From contig JAGLTS010000053.1 of assembly GCA_023135165.1 (NCBI GenBank), positions 1-64,000 on the forward strand: a DNA stretch of 64,000 nucleotides, written 5' to 3'. This stretch comes from Phycisphaerales bacterium. Its GTDB lineage: Bacteria; Planctomycetota; Phycisphaerae; Phycisphaerales; JAGLTS01. A program made the position numbers and the translations under genes. The notes beneath the pieces are model-generated. The model searched no databases. It saw only the letters and a list, made by a program, of their open reading frames with translations, and was not told the origin of the DNA. The first letter of the stretch is position 1; every line of letters begins with the position of its first letter. Positions 26,915-34,728 of the stretch are shown here, one piece after another.

Positions 26915-28714
26915 ATGACACGGCTTGCTCAATTCACATTCGTTGTGCTCGTTCTGATCGGGGCCTGTTGCGCCGCGGCGCAGATCGAGCTGTTCGACGA
27001 ACAGTTCGCCTACGATGAGGAGGCGCCGCACCTCGGCGTCTGGGCGGGCGCTGTTACGTTTGACGAGCAATCCCTGTCGATCGCGATTCGGATCGAGGCG
27101 GATGACGACGGGACGCCTCGCGCGCTGTGCACGTTCCTGGAAGTCCTGGCGCTGAACGCGCCCGCCAAGGGTGTCCGCGAGGAAGATGGTGCGCTTCGCT
27201 TCTCGCCAACTGGGATGACAGGCCGTGGAGTTACGCTGACCGTTCATGTCAACGATAACGGTCAGCGGCTCACCGGTACGTGCATATGGAACGACCGGGA
27301 GGGTTCGTTGCTGCTGGGTCGTCGGCCGACCGTTGACGAATGCGACACGGTGATCTTCCTGGGTGGGACGATCGAGCTGCCGGTCATGTCAGTCGAGATC
27401 CCCGTCGCGATCGGCAAGACGCCCGGCGGACACTGGGTCGGCTACTTGAACGTACCGCTTCAGTCAGTCGAGAAGGCGCCGATGCACGATGTCCATTATG
27501 ACGGTGTGACGCTCACTGCGAAGGCGCTCATCGGCGGCGACGCGGCGTTTGATGTTGCGTTCGACGAAGCAGCGGATGAGTTCGCTGGCACATGGAACCA
27601 GAGTGGCCAACAACTCCCGTTCAGTCTCACCTTGCTCGATGCGCCGATCGAGTCAGGGCGACCGCAGGATCCGACGCGACCGTACCCGTACCGCGATGAG
27701 GATGTCACGATCGAGCATCCTGCCGGTCACACGCTCGCCGGAACGCTGACGATCCCCGAAGGTGAAGGTCCGCACCCGGTGGTCGTTCTCATCACCGGTT
27801 CGGGACCGCAGGACCGCGACGAAAGCCTGCTCGGACATCGCCCGTTCCTTGTTGTGTCGGACTATCTGACACGGCACGGCATCGCGGTGCTGCGTTACGA
27901 CGATCGGGGCACGGCTGAATCAACCGGCAACTTCGCGGATGCGACCTCGGCTGATTTCGCCACCGACGCGCTCGCCGCCGTGCATTACCTGATCGGCCTT
28001 GGCGAGATCGATGCACACCGCATCGGCCTTATGGGGCACAGCGAGGGCGGGATCATCGCGCCGATGGTCGCCGTGATGAGCGAGGATGTCAGCTTCATCG
28101 TACTTCTCGCCGGGACAGGCGTGGACGGCGCACAGATCCTTCTTGAGCAAGGTGATTTGATCGGCCGGGCGACCGGTGAGAACGAAGAGGTCATCAAGGC
28201 AACCAACCCGCTGCGCGCAGCGCTGTACGAGCGGATTGCGACGGACGCCGATGAAGACACTGTGCGCGAAGCTATCCTGGAACTGCTCACCGTTCAGCGT
28301 TCATACATGACCGAAGAGGAGCTTGCGGCGCTGCCCGAGGAAGAAGTCCTGCTGAGCCGGTCGCTCGCGAAGCTCACCACGCCTTGGTTTAAGTTCTTCC
28401 TCTCGTATGATCCGCGAGAGAAGTTACGTGAAGTGACCATTCCGGTGCTTGCCGTCGCCGGCTCGCTCGACTTGCAGGTTCCGCCCGTGCTGAACATGTC
28501 CGCGATCGAAGCGGCGCTTGCCGAGGCGGGCAACGAGGATGTGACGACCCACGTCTTTGAGGGGCTCAATCATCTGTTCCAAAAGGCGGAGACGGGTTCG
28601 CCGACGGAGTATGCGTCGATTGACGAGACGTTCAACGAGCAAGCGCTTGCATACATCACAACATGGATTCGCGAGCATGTTGGACTCGACGGCTCGGCGC
28701 AGCATGATGATTGA
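26915..28714 (+). CDS. Secreted alpha/beta hydrolase (dienelactone-hydrolase/esterase type)
   Basis: A 599-residue exported hydrolase. The ATG at 26915 has GAAGGA upstream. The N-terminal hydrophobic segment ends LIGACCAAAQ, which could be cut by signal peptidase I or processed at the Cys as a lipoprotein (IGAC lipobox-like). Residues ~30-245 are a beta-rich domain often found before this hydrolase type. The hydrolase domain (~265-590) has GSGPQDRDE near the oxyanion region, the nucleophile elbow GHSEGG with Ser376, and a C-terminal GLNHLF that probably supplies the catalytic His. An esterase or peptidase role is likely; the substrate is unknown. Confidence 0.86.
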   Translation: MTRLAQFTFVVLVLIGACCAAAQIELFDEQFAYDEEAPHLGVWAGAVTFDEQSLSIAIRIEADDDGTPRALCTFLEVLALNAPAKGVREEDGALRFSPTGMTGRGVTLTVHVNDNGQRLTGTCIWNDREGSLLLGRRPTVDECDTVIFLGGTIELPVMSVEIPVAIGKTPGGHWVGYLNVPLQSVEKAPMHDVHYDGVTLTAKALIGGDAAFDVAFDEAADEFAGTWNQSGQQLPFSLTLLDAPIESGRPQDPTRPYPYRDEDVTIEHPAGHTLAGTLTIPEGEGPHPVVVLITGSGPQDRDESLLGHRPFLVVSDYLTRHGIAVLRYDDRGTAESTGNFADATSADFATDALAAVHYLIGLGEIDAHRIGLMGHSEGGIIAPMVAVMSEDVSFIVLLAGTGVDGAQILLEQGDLIGRATGENEEVIKATNPLRAALYERIATDADEDTVREAILELLTVQRSYMTEEELAALPEEEVLLSRSLAKLTTPWFKFFLSYDPREKLREVTIPVLAVAGSLDLQVPPVLNMSAIEAALAEAGNEDVTTHVFEGLNHLFQKAETGSPTEYASIDETFNEQALAYITTWIREHVGLDGSAQHDD

Positions 28715-28778
28715 AGCGAATCGTCCTTGAAAGCCGCATGATGTGCACGACCAAGCCCGGCACCTCGTGGGTGAGCGA

Positions 28779-30761
28779 CTACGTGCCCGTGCCATAGACC
28801 GCCAGCAAAATGCCCAGGTCCGATTGATCCACATCGCCGTCGCCGTCGAGGTCGGCATCGTCGTTGTAGTGGGGATCGCCCGGCAGCAGATCATACGTCG
28901 CGAGCAGAATGCCCAAGTCCGACTGATCCACGTCGCCATCACCATCGAGATCGCCAAGGATAGTCCCCGCTGTACCGTGGATGATCAGCGACCAGTCGAG
29001 CCACGTCGCGATGTCGCCCGCCTTCTCATCGGAGATCGTGAGCGACCAGATGCCCTGCGACGATTCATCCCAATGCCGGAAGCTCGTGAACAGGTATGCA
29101 TTGAGATCATCCTGCGAGTCCTCGCGCGGCACAGTGAAGATCGACTCGGTTCCAGTCGGTGCTGTCAACACAATGCGCAGGTCGCCGACGTAGGTTGTGG
29201 TCGCGTTCACAATGATCTCGACCGATTCGATATTGATCATGTCTTCCACGTCGATCGTGCTCATCACGCCGACGGGATCGTTGTCCGGAAGGGCAACACC
29301 CACCAGTTGTGTGTGCTCGCAGGACAATTCCTCCGCCACGTTGGTCCACTCGGCTGCGAGCGCAACCGCTGCGCCGGCGTCGATCGCGCCGAACCCATAG
29401 TTATAGTTGACATCGCGCCCCGCTCCATTGACGACCCAGTCAACGTTCGTCGGGTCGTTCTTACGCGCGGAGTCGATCAGAACATGCTGCACATCGCGCC
29501 AGGTGAGATTCGGGTTGGCTTGGAGCATCAGCGCCACAGCCCCTGCGGCGAGCGGCGCGGCGGCGCTTGTGCCTCCGAAGCTCGACGTGTAATTGTTCCC
29601 TACCATGGTCGTATAGATCCCGCGGACGTTGCCCGATGTGTGCGTCACGACGAGCATTGACGATCCGGTCTCATTGAAGTCGGATCGGTAGTCGAGATCG
29701 CCGATGCCGCCGATGCAGAGCGTGAATCGACTCGACGTGTACGGGTCGTAGTCGGTGCGGTCGTTATAGTCCGCGCCGTTGCCGCCCGCCCAGACGAAGA
29801 TCTCGCCCAGACCGTCCCGCCCTGTCGCCGTCGCCTCCTCAAGGGCGGTGCGTTCGACTGATGACATCTCAGCGAGCAGGCCGAGATCCCACGGGCCCCA
29901 CGAACTGGATTTCACATCGTTCAAGTCGTTGCGGTATCCGAATGCGTCGGCGTTCTGCTGATCGTTGCCGAAGTAGATGTTGGCGAGCTGCGCGCCGTGC
30001 GCGAGCCCGACGCCGCCCAGGCCGTTGTTGTCGACTGCTCCGATCACACCGGCGACGCTGGTGGCGTGGTTCGACGAACCGCCTGAACCTTGACTCGCCT
30101 CGGCGTTGAAGTTGCCCGCCAGATCCTCGTGGGTCGTCTGCCAGCCGCCTTCGATCACGGCGACGATGACGCCCGTGCCGTCGTACCCGGCGTTCCATGC
30201 ATCCTCAGCATTCACATCGGCGATCGCCATGGTCGTATTGCGCAGATGCCATTGATTCGGAAACCCCGGATCGGTGGGCAGGTCTCGCAACGTCACCGGC
30301 TGCGCGATGCTGACGTAGCACTCAAGGACGCGATCGTCGCTCGCCAGCGCATCGGCCAAGCTGATCGCGCTCGCAACGGAGTCGCAGGAGGCGGCGTAAA
30401 AGCCAGGCGCCGCATCGATCGCCGTTACCTCCGTCGCGCCGCCGTGCGAGTTGACGACGAGCGTAGCAGGCTGCTCGTCAGACAGGCGGAAGATGACGAC
30501 ATCGGTGATCTCATAGCCGGCTGCAGGCACAGGCAATCGACCAAACTTATCAGCCAAGTCGGCATTCACGCGCTTTGCCTCGGCCGTGCGCGCCTCAAGC
30601 GCATCCACAGCGAACATCTCACGCCCGTGCGCTGTTCGGATCATCACCGACTTGTCAGACCCCAGGCCGTCCGCCGTGGCTTGTGCCGGTGAAACAGACA
30701 GCGCGAACCCCGCAAAAGCGATCGGAAGCAGCAACATGCTCCATCTCATGTGAGTACTCAT
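28779..30761 (-). CDS. Secreted kexin-like subtilase (S8) with P domain and dockerin-like tail; catalytic Asp replaced by Glu
   Basis: A 660-residue protein starting at ATG 30761 (MSTHMRWSMLLL), with GAGG upstream; the longer frame runs back through the neighbour's tail and is not used. It has a signal peptide to about residue 29, a propeptide-like region to ~165, and a subtilase domain ~170-430. SSSWGP, AGGNG (oxyanion Asn328) and FGGTSAAAP (Ser399) match kexin-type enzymes, and His232 sits in NHATSVAG. The residue at the catalytic Asp position is Glu204 (VAVIEGGWQ), so activity is uncertain. A P/homo-B-like domain follows (~455-595: YVGDLRIVLTAPTGTES), then the duplicated calcium-loop tail ending YGTGT. 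It is 46 bases downstream of a close paralogue and likely cotranscribed. Confidence 0.88.
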   Translation of the reverse strand: MSTHMRWSMLLLPIAFAGFALSVSPAQATADGLGSDKSVMIRTAHGREMFAVDALEARTAEAKRVNADLADKFGRLPVPAAGYEITDVVIFRLSDEQPATLVVNSHGGATEVTAIDAAPGFYAASCDSVASAISLADALASDDRVLECYVSIAQPVTLRDLPTDPGFPNQWHLRNTTMAIADVNAEDAWNAGYDGTGVIVAVIEGGWQTTHEDLAGNFNAEASQGSGGSSNHATSVAGVIGAVDNNGLGGVGLAHGAQLANIYFGNDQQNADAFGYRNDLNDVKSSSWGPWDLGLLAEMSSVERTALEEATATGRDGLGEIFVWAGGNGADYNDRTDYDPYTSSRFTLCIGGIGDLDYRSDFNETGSSMLVVTHTSGNVRGIYTTMVGNNYTSSFGGTSAAAPLAAGAVALMLQANPNLTWRDVQHVLIDSARKNDPTNVDWVVNGAGRDVNYNYGFGAIDAGAAVALAAEWTNVAEELSCEHTQLVGVALPDNDPVGVMSTIDVEDMINIESVEIIVNATTTYVGDLRIVLTAPTGTESIFTVPREDSQDDLNAYLFTSFRHWDESSQGIWSLTISDEKAGDIATWLDWSLIIHGTAGTILGDLDGDGDVDQSDLGILLATYDLLPGDPHYNDDADLDGDGDVDQSDLGILLAVYGTGT

Positions 30762-30807
30762 CAAGACCTCTCTCCAGAAAACCCGAACGTCGTAGCGCAT
30801 CGAGTCG

Positions 30808-33024
30808 CTATGTGCCAATCCCGTAATATGCAAGCAGGATGCCGAGATCCTGCTGATCCACATCGCCATCACCGTCCAAGTCCGCATCCGGATTCCAGTG
30901 CTGATGGTCATCGGGAAGGTCATACGTCGCGAGCAGAATGCCGAGATCCTGCTGATCGACATCGCCATCATTGTCGATGTCACCGGGGATGCCCGTCGTG
31001 ACGCCGCCGAGGTAGATGACCAGTTCCAGACCGGTGATGCTCATATCGGTCCCATCGTCGCCGCTGCCGTCGAGGATACGCACGATCCATTCGCCATCCG
31101 GGCATTCATCCCAATGGCGGACGCTTGTAAAGACGAACGGCCCTTCGTAGTCGCCCTCATCATCGCGCGTCTCGGCAAGGAGCGATTCCGTTCCGGTCGG
31201 CGCGATCAGCTTGATCTCCAGATCGCCGCGATACCCACCTGTTGTCTCGATGTGCAGCTCGACGTGCTCGACGATCTCGACAGGATCGACGTCGCAGTCC
31301 ACGCCTTCGACGTCGATTTGCGCAATGAGTTCAAGCGGGGGATCTGCGGTGGGTACGCTCACAGGCGGGCCCTCCGGATCGACGATCAGCGAAGAGACGG
31401 TCGTGCTTGTGTCGCTTGTCAGCCCGGCGACGCCCCACAACGTGGCGCGCGCGGCGGCTGCGGCTGCGTCGACCGCGCCGAAGCCATAGCTGTAGCTGAT
31501 GTCGTGACCGGCTCCATTTGTTTCCCAAGGCGAGTCGCCGCCCTCACCGCCTGGGTCGTTCTTGCGAGCCGTGCGGACGAGGATGTGCTGCACATCGCGC
31601 CACGTCAGATCCGGATTCGCGTCGAGCATGAGCGCGACGACACCCGCCGCGAGTGGGGAAGCCGAGCTTGTCCCGCCGAACGAAGAGTAGTAGTCGCCGG
31701 ATGTGTACCCATCGGAGCCGGTTGGATCGCATGTTGTGATGCCGCGCGACCCGCCGTTGGAATGTGCGCCGACGAGGATGCTCGAACCTCGCACGCTATA
31801 CCACGAGCGGATGTCGTCATCAGCGATAGCGCCGACGGTAATGACATAGCGCGAGGAGTTCAGCCCGCCGTAGTCAGCTCGGCCGTCCTGCATGTATCCG
31901 TTGCCCGCCGCGAAGCAGAAGATCACACCCTTGCCTGGGAGGATGCCGTCACCGCCCCGGCCCCACGTGATTGCCGTCTCAAGCCCCGCGCGCGCATACG
32001 GGTAGAGCGGCCGAACCCGCCATTCCTGGACCCGACCCCACGAGTTGTTCTTGATGTCGATCTCATCAACATCATCTGGATCGAGCGGGTTGTTCCCGAA
32101 CTCGAAGATCGTTTGGTAGTCCTCTTCATACAGCGGGCCGCCGAGCATACGCAATGCGCAGAAGTCCGCTGCGTACGCGGCGCCTCGGACGCCCCGGTCG
32201 TTCGCCCTCGCAGCCATCACGCCCGTCACGCACGTGCCGTGCCCTTCGTAACTGAACTCGTGGTCCGGGTTGTCATCCTCTTCGTTGAAGTCCCAACTGA
32301 GATCGGCGCGATAGAGCGGGTTTGGCGGATCGTCGTCATCGGCGAAGTCCTCGTGTTCCCAGTCCAAGCCGTCATCCACTGTGCAGACGATGACCGGGCC
32401 TTCCTCGCCGCCGTTGTCACCGTCAACGCCCACATCCCACGCGGCGCGGACGTTCGCGTCGATGTGCTCATCGCCTTCGACCGTGTTCTCGAGATGCCAC
32501 TGGTCCACGTAGAGTGGGTCCTCAGGCTCATCCATCGGCGCTGCCGGGAAGGCGGAGCGGATGTAGGCGTAGCGAACCTGCGCATCGGCTGCGAGGCGGT
32601 CAGCGAGCGCCGCGGCAGCACGCACCGACTCGGCGGACACATCGTAGATGTCATCGTCGGCGAAGAGCGCTCGCACCGCACCCAGGTTGTGGCGCAGCGT
32701 GAACTGCTCGATGCCGATGCCTGGCAGCAGACGGAACATCACGCGATCAGTCAGGATGTACGTTCGGTGCCGCTCGGGGAGAGTTTGCTCAGCCGTCGTC
32801 CGGGCGACCTGCACAGCGGGACTGCTCGTTGCTGCACCATTCGCCACGTCGAACAGGATTGGCCCGTCCAACGTCCGAACACGCAGTCGTAGCGGTGAGA
32901 CCGAGACAAACGCCGCATCACCGGCCGGCACTGCGGATTGCTGATCGGCTGCGCCAACCGTTGCGGAAGCGGCAAGTGCGATCACGGCGGCGAGCGATCG
33001 GAAGCCCAGTCGCGTGCGTTTCAT
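30808..33024 (-). CDS. Secreted kexin-like subtilase (S8) with P domain and dockerin-like tail
   Basis: A 738-residue secreted serine protease. The ATG at 33024 has GGAGGAATAG directly upstream and starts a signal peptide ending VGAADQ. A propeptide-like region spans ~30-165. The catalytic triad is complete: Asp217 (VCTVDDGLDWEHEDF), His262 (GHGTC) and Ser453 (FGGTSSASP), with oxyanion Asn375 (AAGNG). The DDG motif and NNSWG stretch place it near the kexin/furin group. A P domain (~565-665: GYRGDLEIKLIAPTGTES) normally stabilises these enzymes. The last ~65 residues are two D.D.DGDVDQQDLGILLA loops ending YGIGT. It heads a two-gene operon with the Glu-substituted paralogue. Confidence 0.92.
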   Translation of the reverse strand: MKRTRLGFRSLAAVIALAASATVGAADQQSAVPAGDAAFVSVSPLRLRVRTLDGPILFDVANGAATSSPAVQVARTTAEQTLPERHRTYILTDRVMFRLLPGIGIEQFTLRHNLGAVRALFADDDIYDVSAESVRAAAALADRLAADAQVRYAYIRSAFPAAPMDEPEDPLYVDQWHLENTVEGDEHIDANVRAAWDVGVDGDNGGEEGPVIVCTVDDGLDWEHEDFADDDDPPNPLYRADLSWDFNEEDDNPDHEFSYEGHGTCVTGVMAARANDRGVRGAAYAADFCALRMLGGPLYEEDYQTIFEFGNNPLDPDDVDEIDIKNNSWGRVQEWRVRPLYPYARAGLETAITWGRGGDGILPGKGVIFCFAAGNGYMQDGRADYGGLNSSRYVITVGAIADDDIRSWYSVRGSSILVGAHSNGGSRGITTCDPTGSDGYTSGDYYSSFGGTSSASPLAAGVVALMLDANPDLTWRDVQHILVRTARKNDPGGEGGDSPWETNGAGHDISYSYGFGAVDAAAAAARATLWGVAGLTSDTSTTVSSLIVDPEGPPVSVPTADPPLELIAQIDVEGVDCDVDPVEIVEHVELHIETTGGYRGDLEIKLIAPTGTESLLAETRDDEGDYEGPFVFTSVRHWDECPDGEWIVRILDGSGDDGTDMSITGLELVIYLGGVTTGIPGDIDNDGDVDQQDLGILLATYDLPDDHQHWNPDADLDGDGDVDQQDLGILLAYYGIGT

Positions 33025-33332
33025 CTATTCCTCCAGACATGTTCAGCGGCATGCGATGTATCGTCCGTTCGAGAGAGCCACTCTTGCCGCGCGCCATCTC
33101 CACACGTTGCATCCACCGGACACGACCGCCCCAGATGGATGCCCCTACAAAGACCGATAAAACCAGCCCACAACCAGCCGGCGAAGCGGGCCTATCGGGC
33201 GACTGCTCAACGTGAGACTGTACGGCCCGACCTGCCCCGGTGCTGCATCGCGTCCGGGTTTTTTTCCCGAGGATTGCTGCCACGAGGCGGATGGTCTTGC
33301 TCGCGGATTTGAGTCCGTCACAGCCCCACCCG
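33025..33332. other. Intergenic region upstream of the subtilase operon
   Basis: About 308 bases between the end of the CNT transporter gene and the subtilase start, both on the minus strand. It should contain the subtilase promoter. The most visible structure is CGGG-T7-CCCG at 33255-33269, a short hairpin-like palindrome with a homopolymer loop. No gene or RNA was recognised; the overlapping plus-strand frames look like noise. Confidence 0.45.
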
Positions 33333-34631
33333 TTACGGGGCGATGAGGATCCCGGCGATCGTCGCTGTCATCCACGATGCGAGTGCCCCTCCGCACATCG
33401 CGCGAAGCCCGAACTTCGCCAGATCATGTCGCCGACCAGGAGCGAGGGCCGTCAGCCCGCCGATCTGGATGCCGATCGACGCGAAGTTTGCGAACCCGCA
33501 GAGCGCGTAGGCTGCGATCTGGATCGATCGCTCACACATCGCCGGATCGCCCTGGGCTGGGTTCGCCATCTCGCCCAGCGACATGTACGCGATGAACTCC
33601 GTGGCGATGATCTTCTCGCCCATGAGCGAACCAAACTCGAGGCAGTCGGCCCAGGGCACGCCCATCGTCCACGCCAAGGGCGAGAACAGACAGCCGAGCA
33701 GATACTCGAGCGTGAACGGCGGGATGTCGTGCAACTCGCGCCATGATGCGATGGCTCCCCACTCGCTCAGCGCGGTGAGCGGCCAGTTCAGCATCGCCAG
33801 CAGTGCGACGAACGCGATGAGCATCGCTGCGACGTTGACCGCAAGGCGCAACCCGTCCGTCGCGCCCGCTGCCGCTGCGTCAATCACGTTGCACGTAGTG
33901 CGTTCCTGATGATGAACCAGCGTGAGTTCATTTTCCGGCGCCTCGGTCTCGGGCATGATCAGCTTCGCGATCACGAACGCAGCGGGCGCGGACATGACGC
34001 TCGCGGTGAGCAGGTGCTTGATGAAGAGTTCTTGCATGGCCGGGTCATTACCACCGAGCATCGTGACATACACCGCGAGGACGGAGCCTGCGATCGTCGC
34101 GAAACCGCCGACCATCAGCGCCATGAGCTGCGAGTTTGTCATCTTCTCAAGGTAGGGTTTGACGCACAGCGGCGCTTCCGTTTGGCCGACAAAGACGTTG
34201 GCTGCCATGGCGAGCGCTTCCGCGCCCGTCACGCCGAGGGTGCGCCGCAGCATCCACGCCAATCCCGCGACGATCCTTTGCATGACGCCGAGGTGGTAGA
34301 GCACCGCCATGAGCGAGCCGAAGAAGATGATGACCGGCAACGCCTTGACGGCGAAGATGAAACCCCAAGGCCCGCTCGGATCAGCGAGCTTGTCCCCGAA
34401 CACAAACGCAATTCCGCTGTCGGCGAATCCGATGAGCGTCCGCACCGCCTTGGCGAGCAGATCAAACGTGGCGACGACCGGCGGGAACTTGAGCAGCGCC
34501 AGCCCGAGCACGAACTGCAGCGCGATCCCGCAGACGACGATGCGCACCGGAATACGCCGTCGATTGCTCGACATCGCCCAGGCCAGAAGCAAAAGAACGA
34601 CGATGCCGAGAAGGCCGACAAAGCGCTGCAT
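33333..34631 (-). CDS. Concentrative nucleoside transporter (CNT family)
   Basis: A 432-residue polytopic membrane protein of the NupC/CNT type, which imports nucleosides with protons or sodium. The ATG at 34631 has AAAGGGG upstream. Family motifs are plain: FFGSLMAVLYHLGVMQRI, EALAMAANVFVGQTEAPL with the substrate-site G.TE.P, KPYLEKMTNSQL, GGFATIAGSVLAVY, and FANFASIGIQIGG near the end. It lies 97 bases after comEC on the same strand. Cotranscription with comEC would link DNA-derived nucleoside uptake to DNA import, but this is only a positional hint. Confidence 0.93.
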   Translation of the reverse strand: MQRFVGLLGIVVLLLLAWAMSSNRRRIPVRIVVCGIALQFVLGLALLKFPPVVATFDLLAKAVRTLIGFADSGIAFVFGDKLADPSGPWGFIFAVKALPVIIFFGSLMAVLYHLGVMQRIVAGLAWMLRRTLGVTGAEALAMAANVFVGQTEAPLCVKPYLEKMTNSQLMALMVGGFATIAGSVLAVYVTMLGGNDPAMQELFIKHLLTASVMSAPAAFVIAKLIMPETEAPENELTLVHHQERTTCNVIDAAAAGATDGLRLAVNVAAMLIAFVALLAMLNWPLTALSEWGAIASWRELHDIPPFTLEYLLGCLFSPLAWTMGVPWADCLEFGSLMGEKIIATEFIAYMSLGEMANPAQGDPAMCERSIQIAAYALCGFANFASIGIQIGGLTALAPGRRHDLAKFGLRAMCGGALASWMTATIAGILIAP

Positions 34632-34728
34632 GACAAGCCCCTTTCACATGAGGTGCGGAATGCTGGACTGCGTGATGGTACAACGAACCGGGCCGGCGAC
34701 TTACCCATCGCCGCACGGCTGCCTTCAA

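Noticed and set aside
30898..32892. 664-codon plus-strand frame across the subtilase gene
   Set aside because: Shadow of a clear S8 protease on the minus strand; composition is Val/Ile/Ala/Arg-rich noise typical of the complementary frame in GC-rich genes.
33255..33269. CGGG-T7-CCCG palindrome as a possible terminator of the nucleoside transporter gene
   Set aside because: The stem is only four base pairs, the homopolymer is in the loop rather than after the stem, and it lies about 65 bases past the stop.
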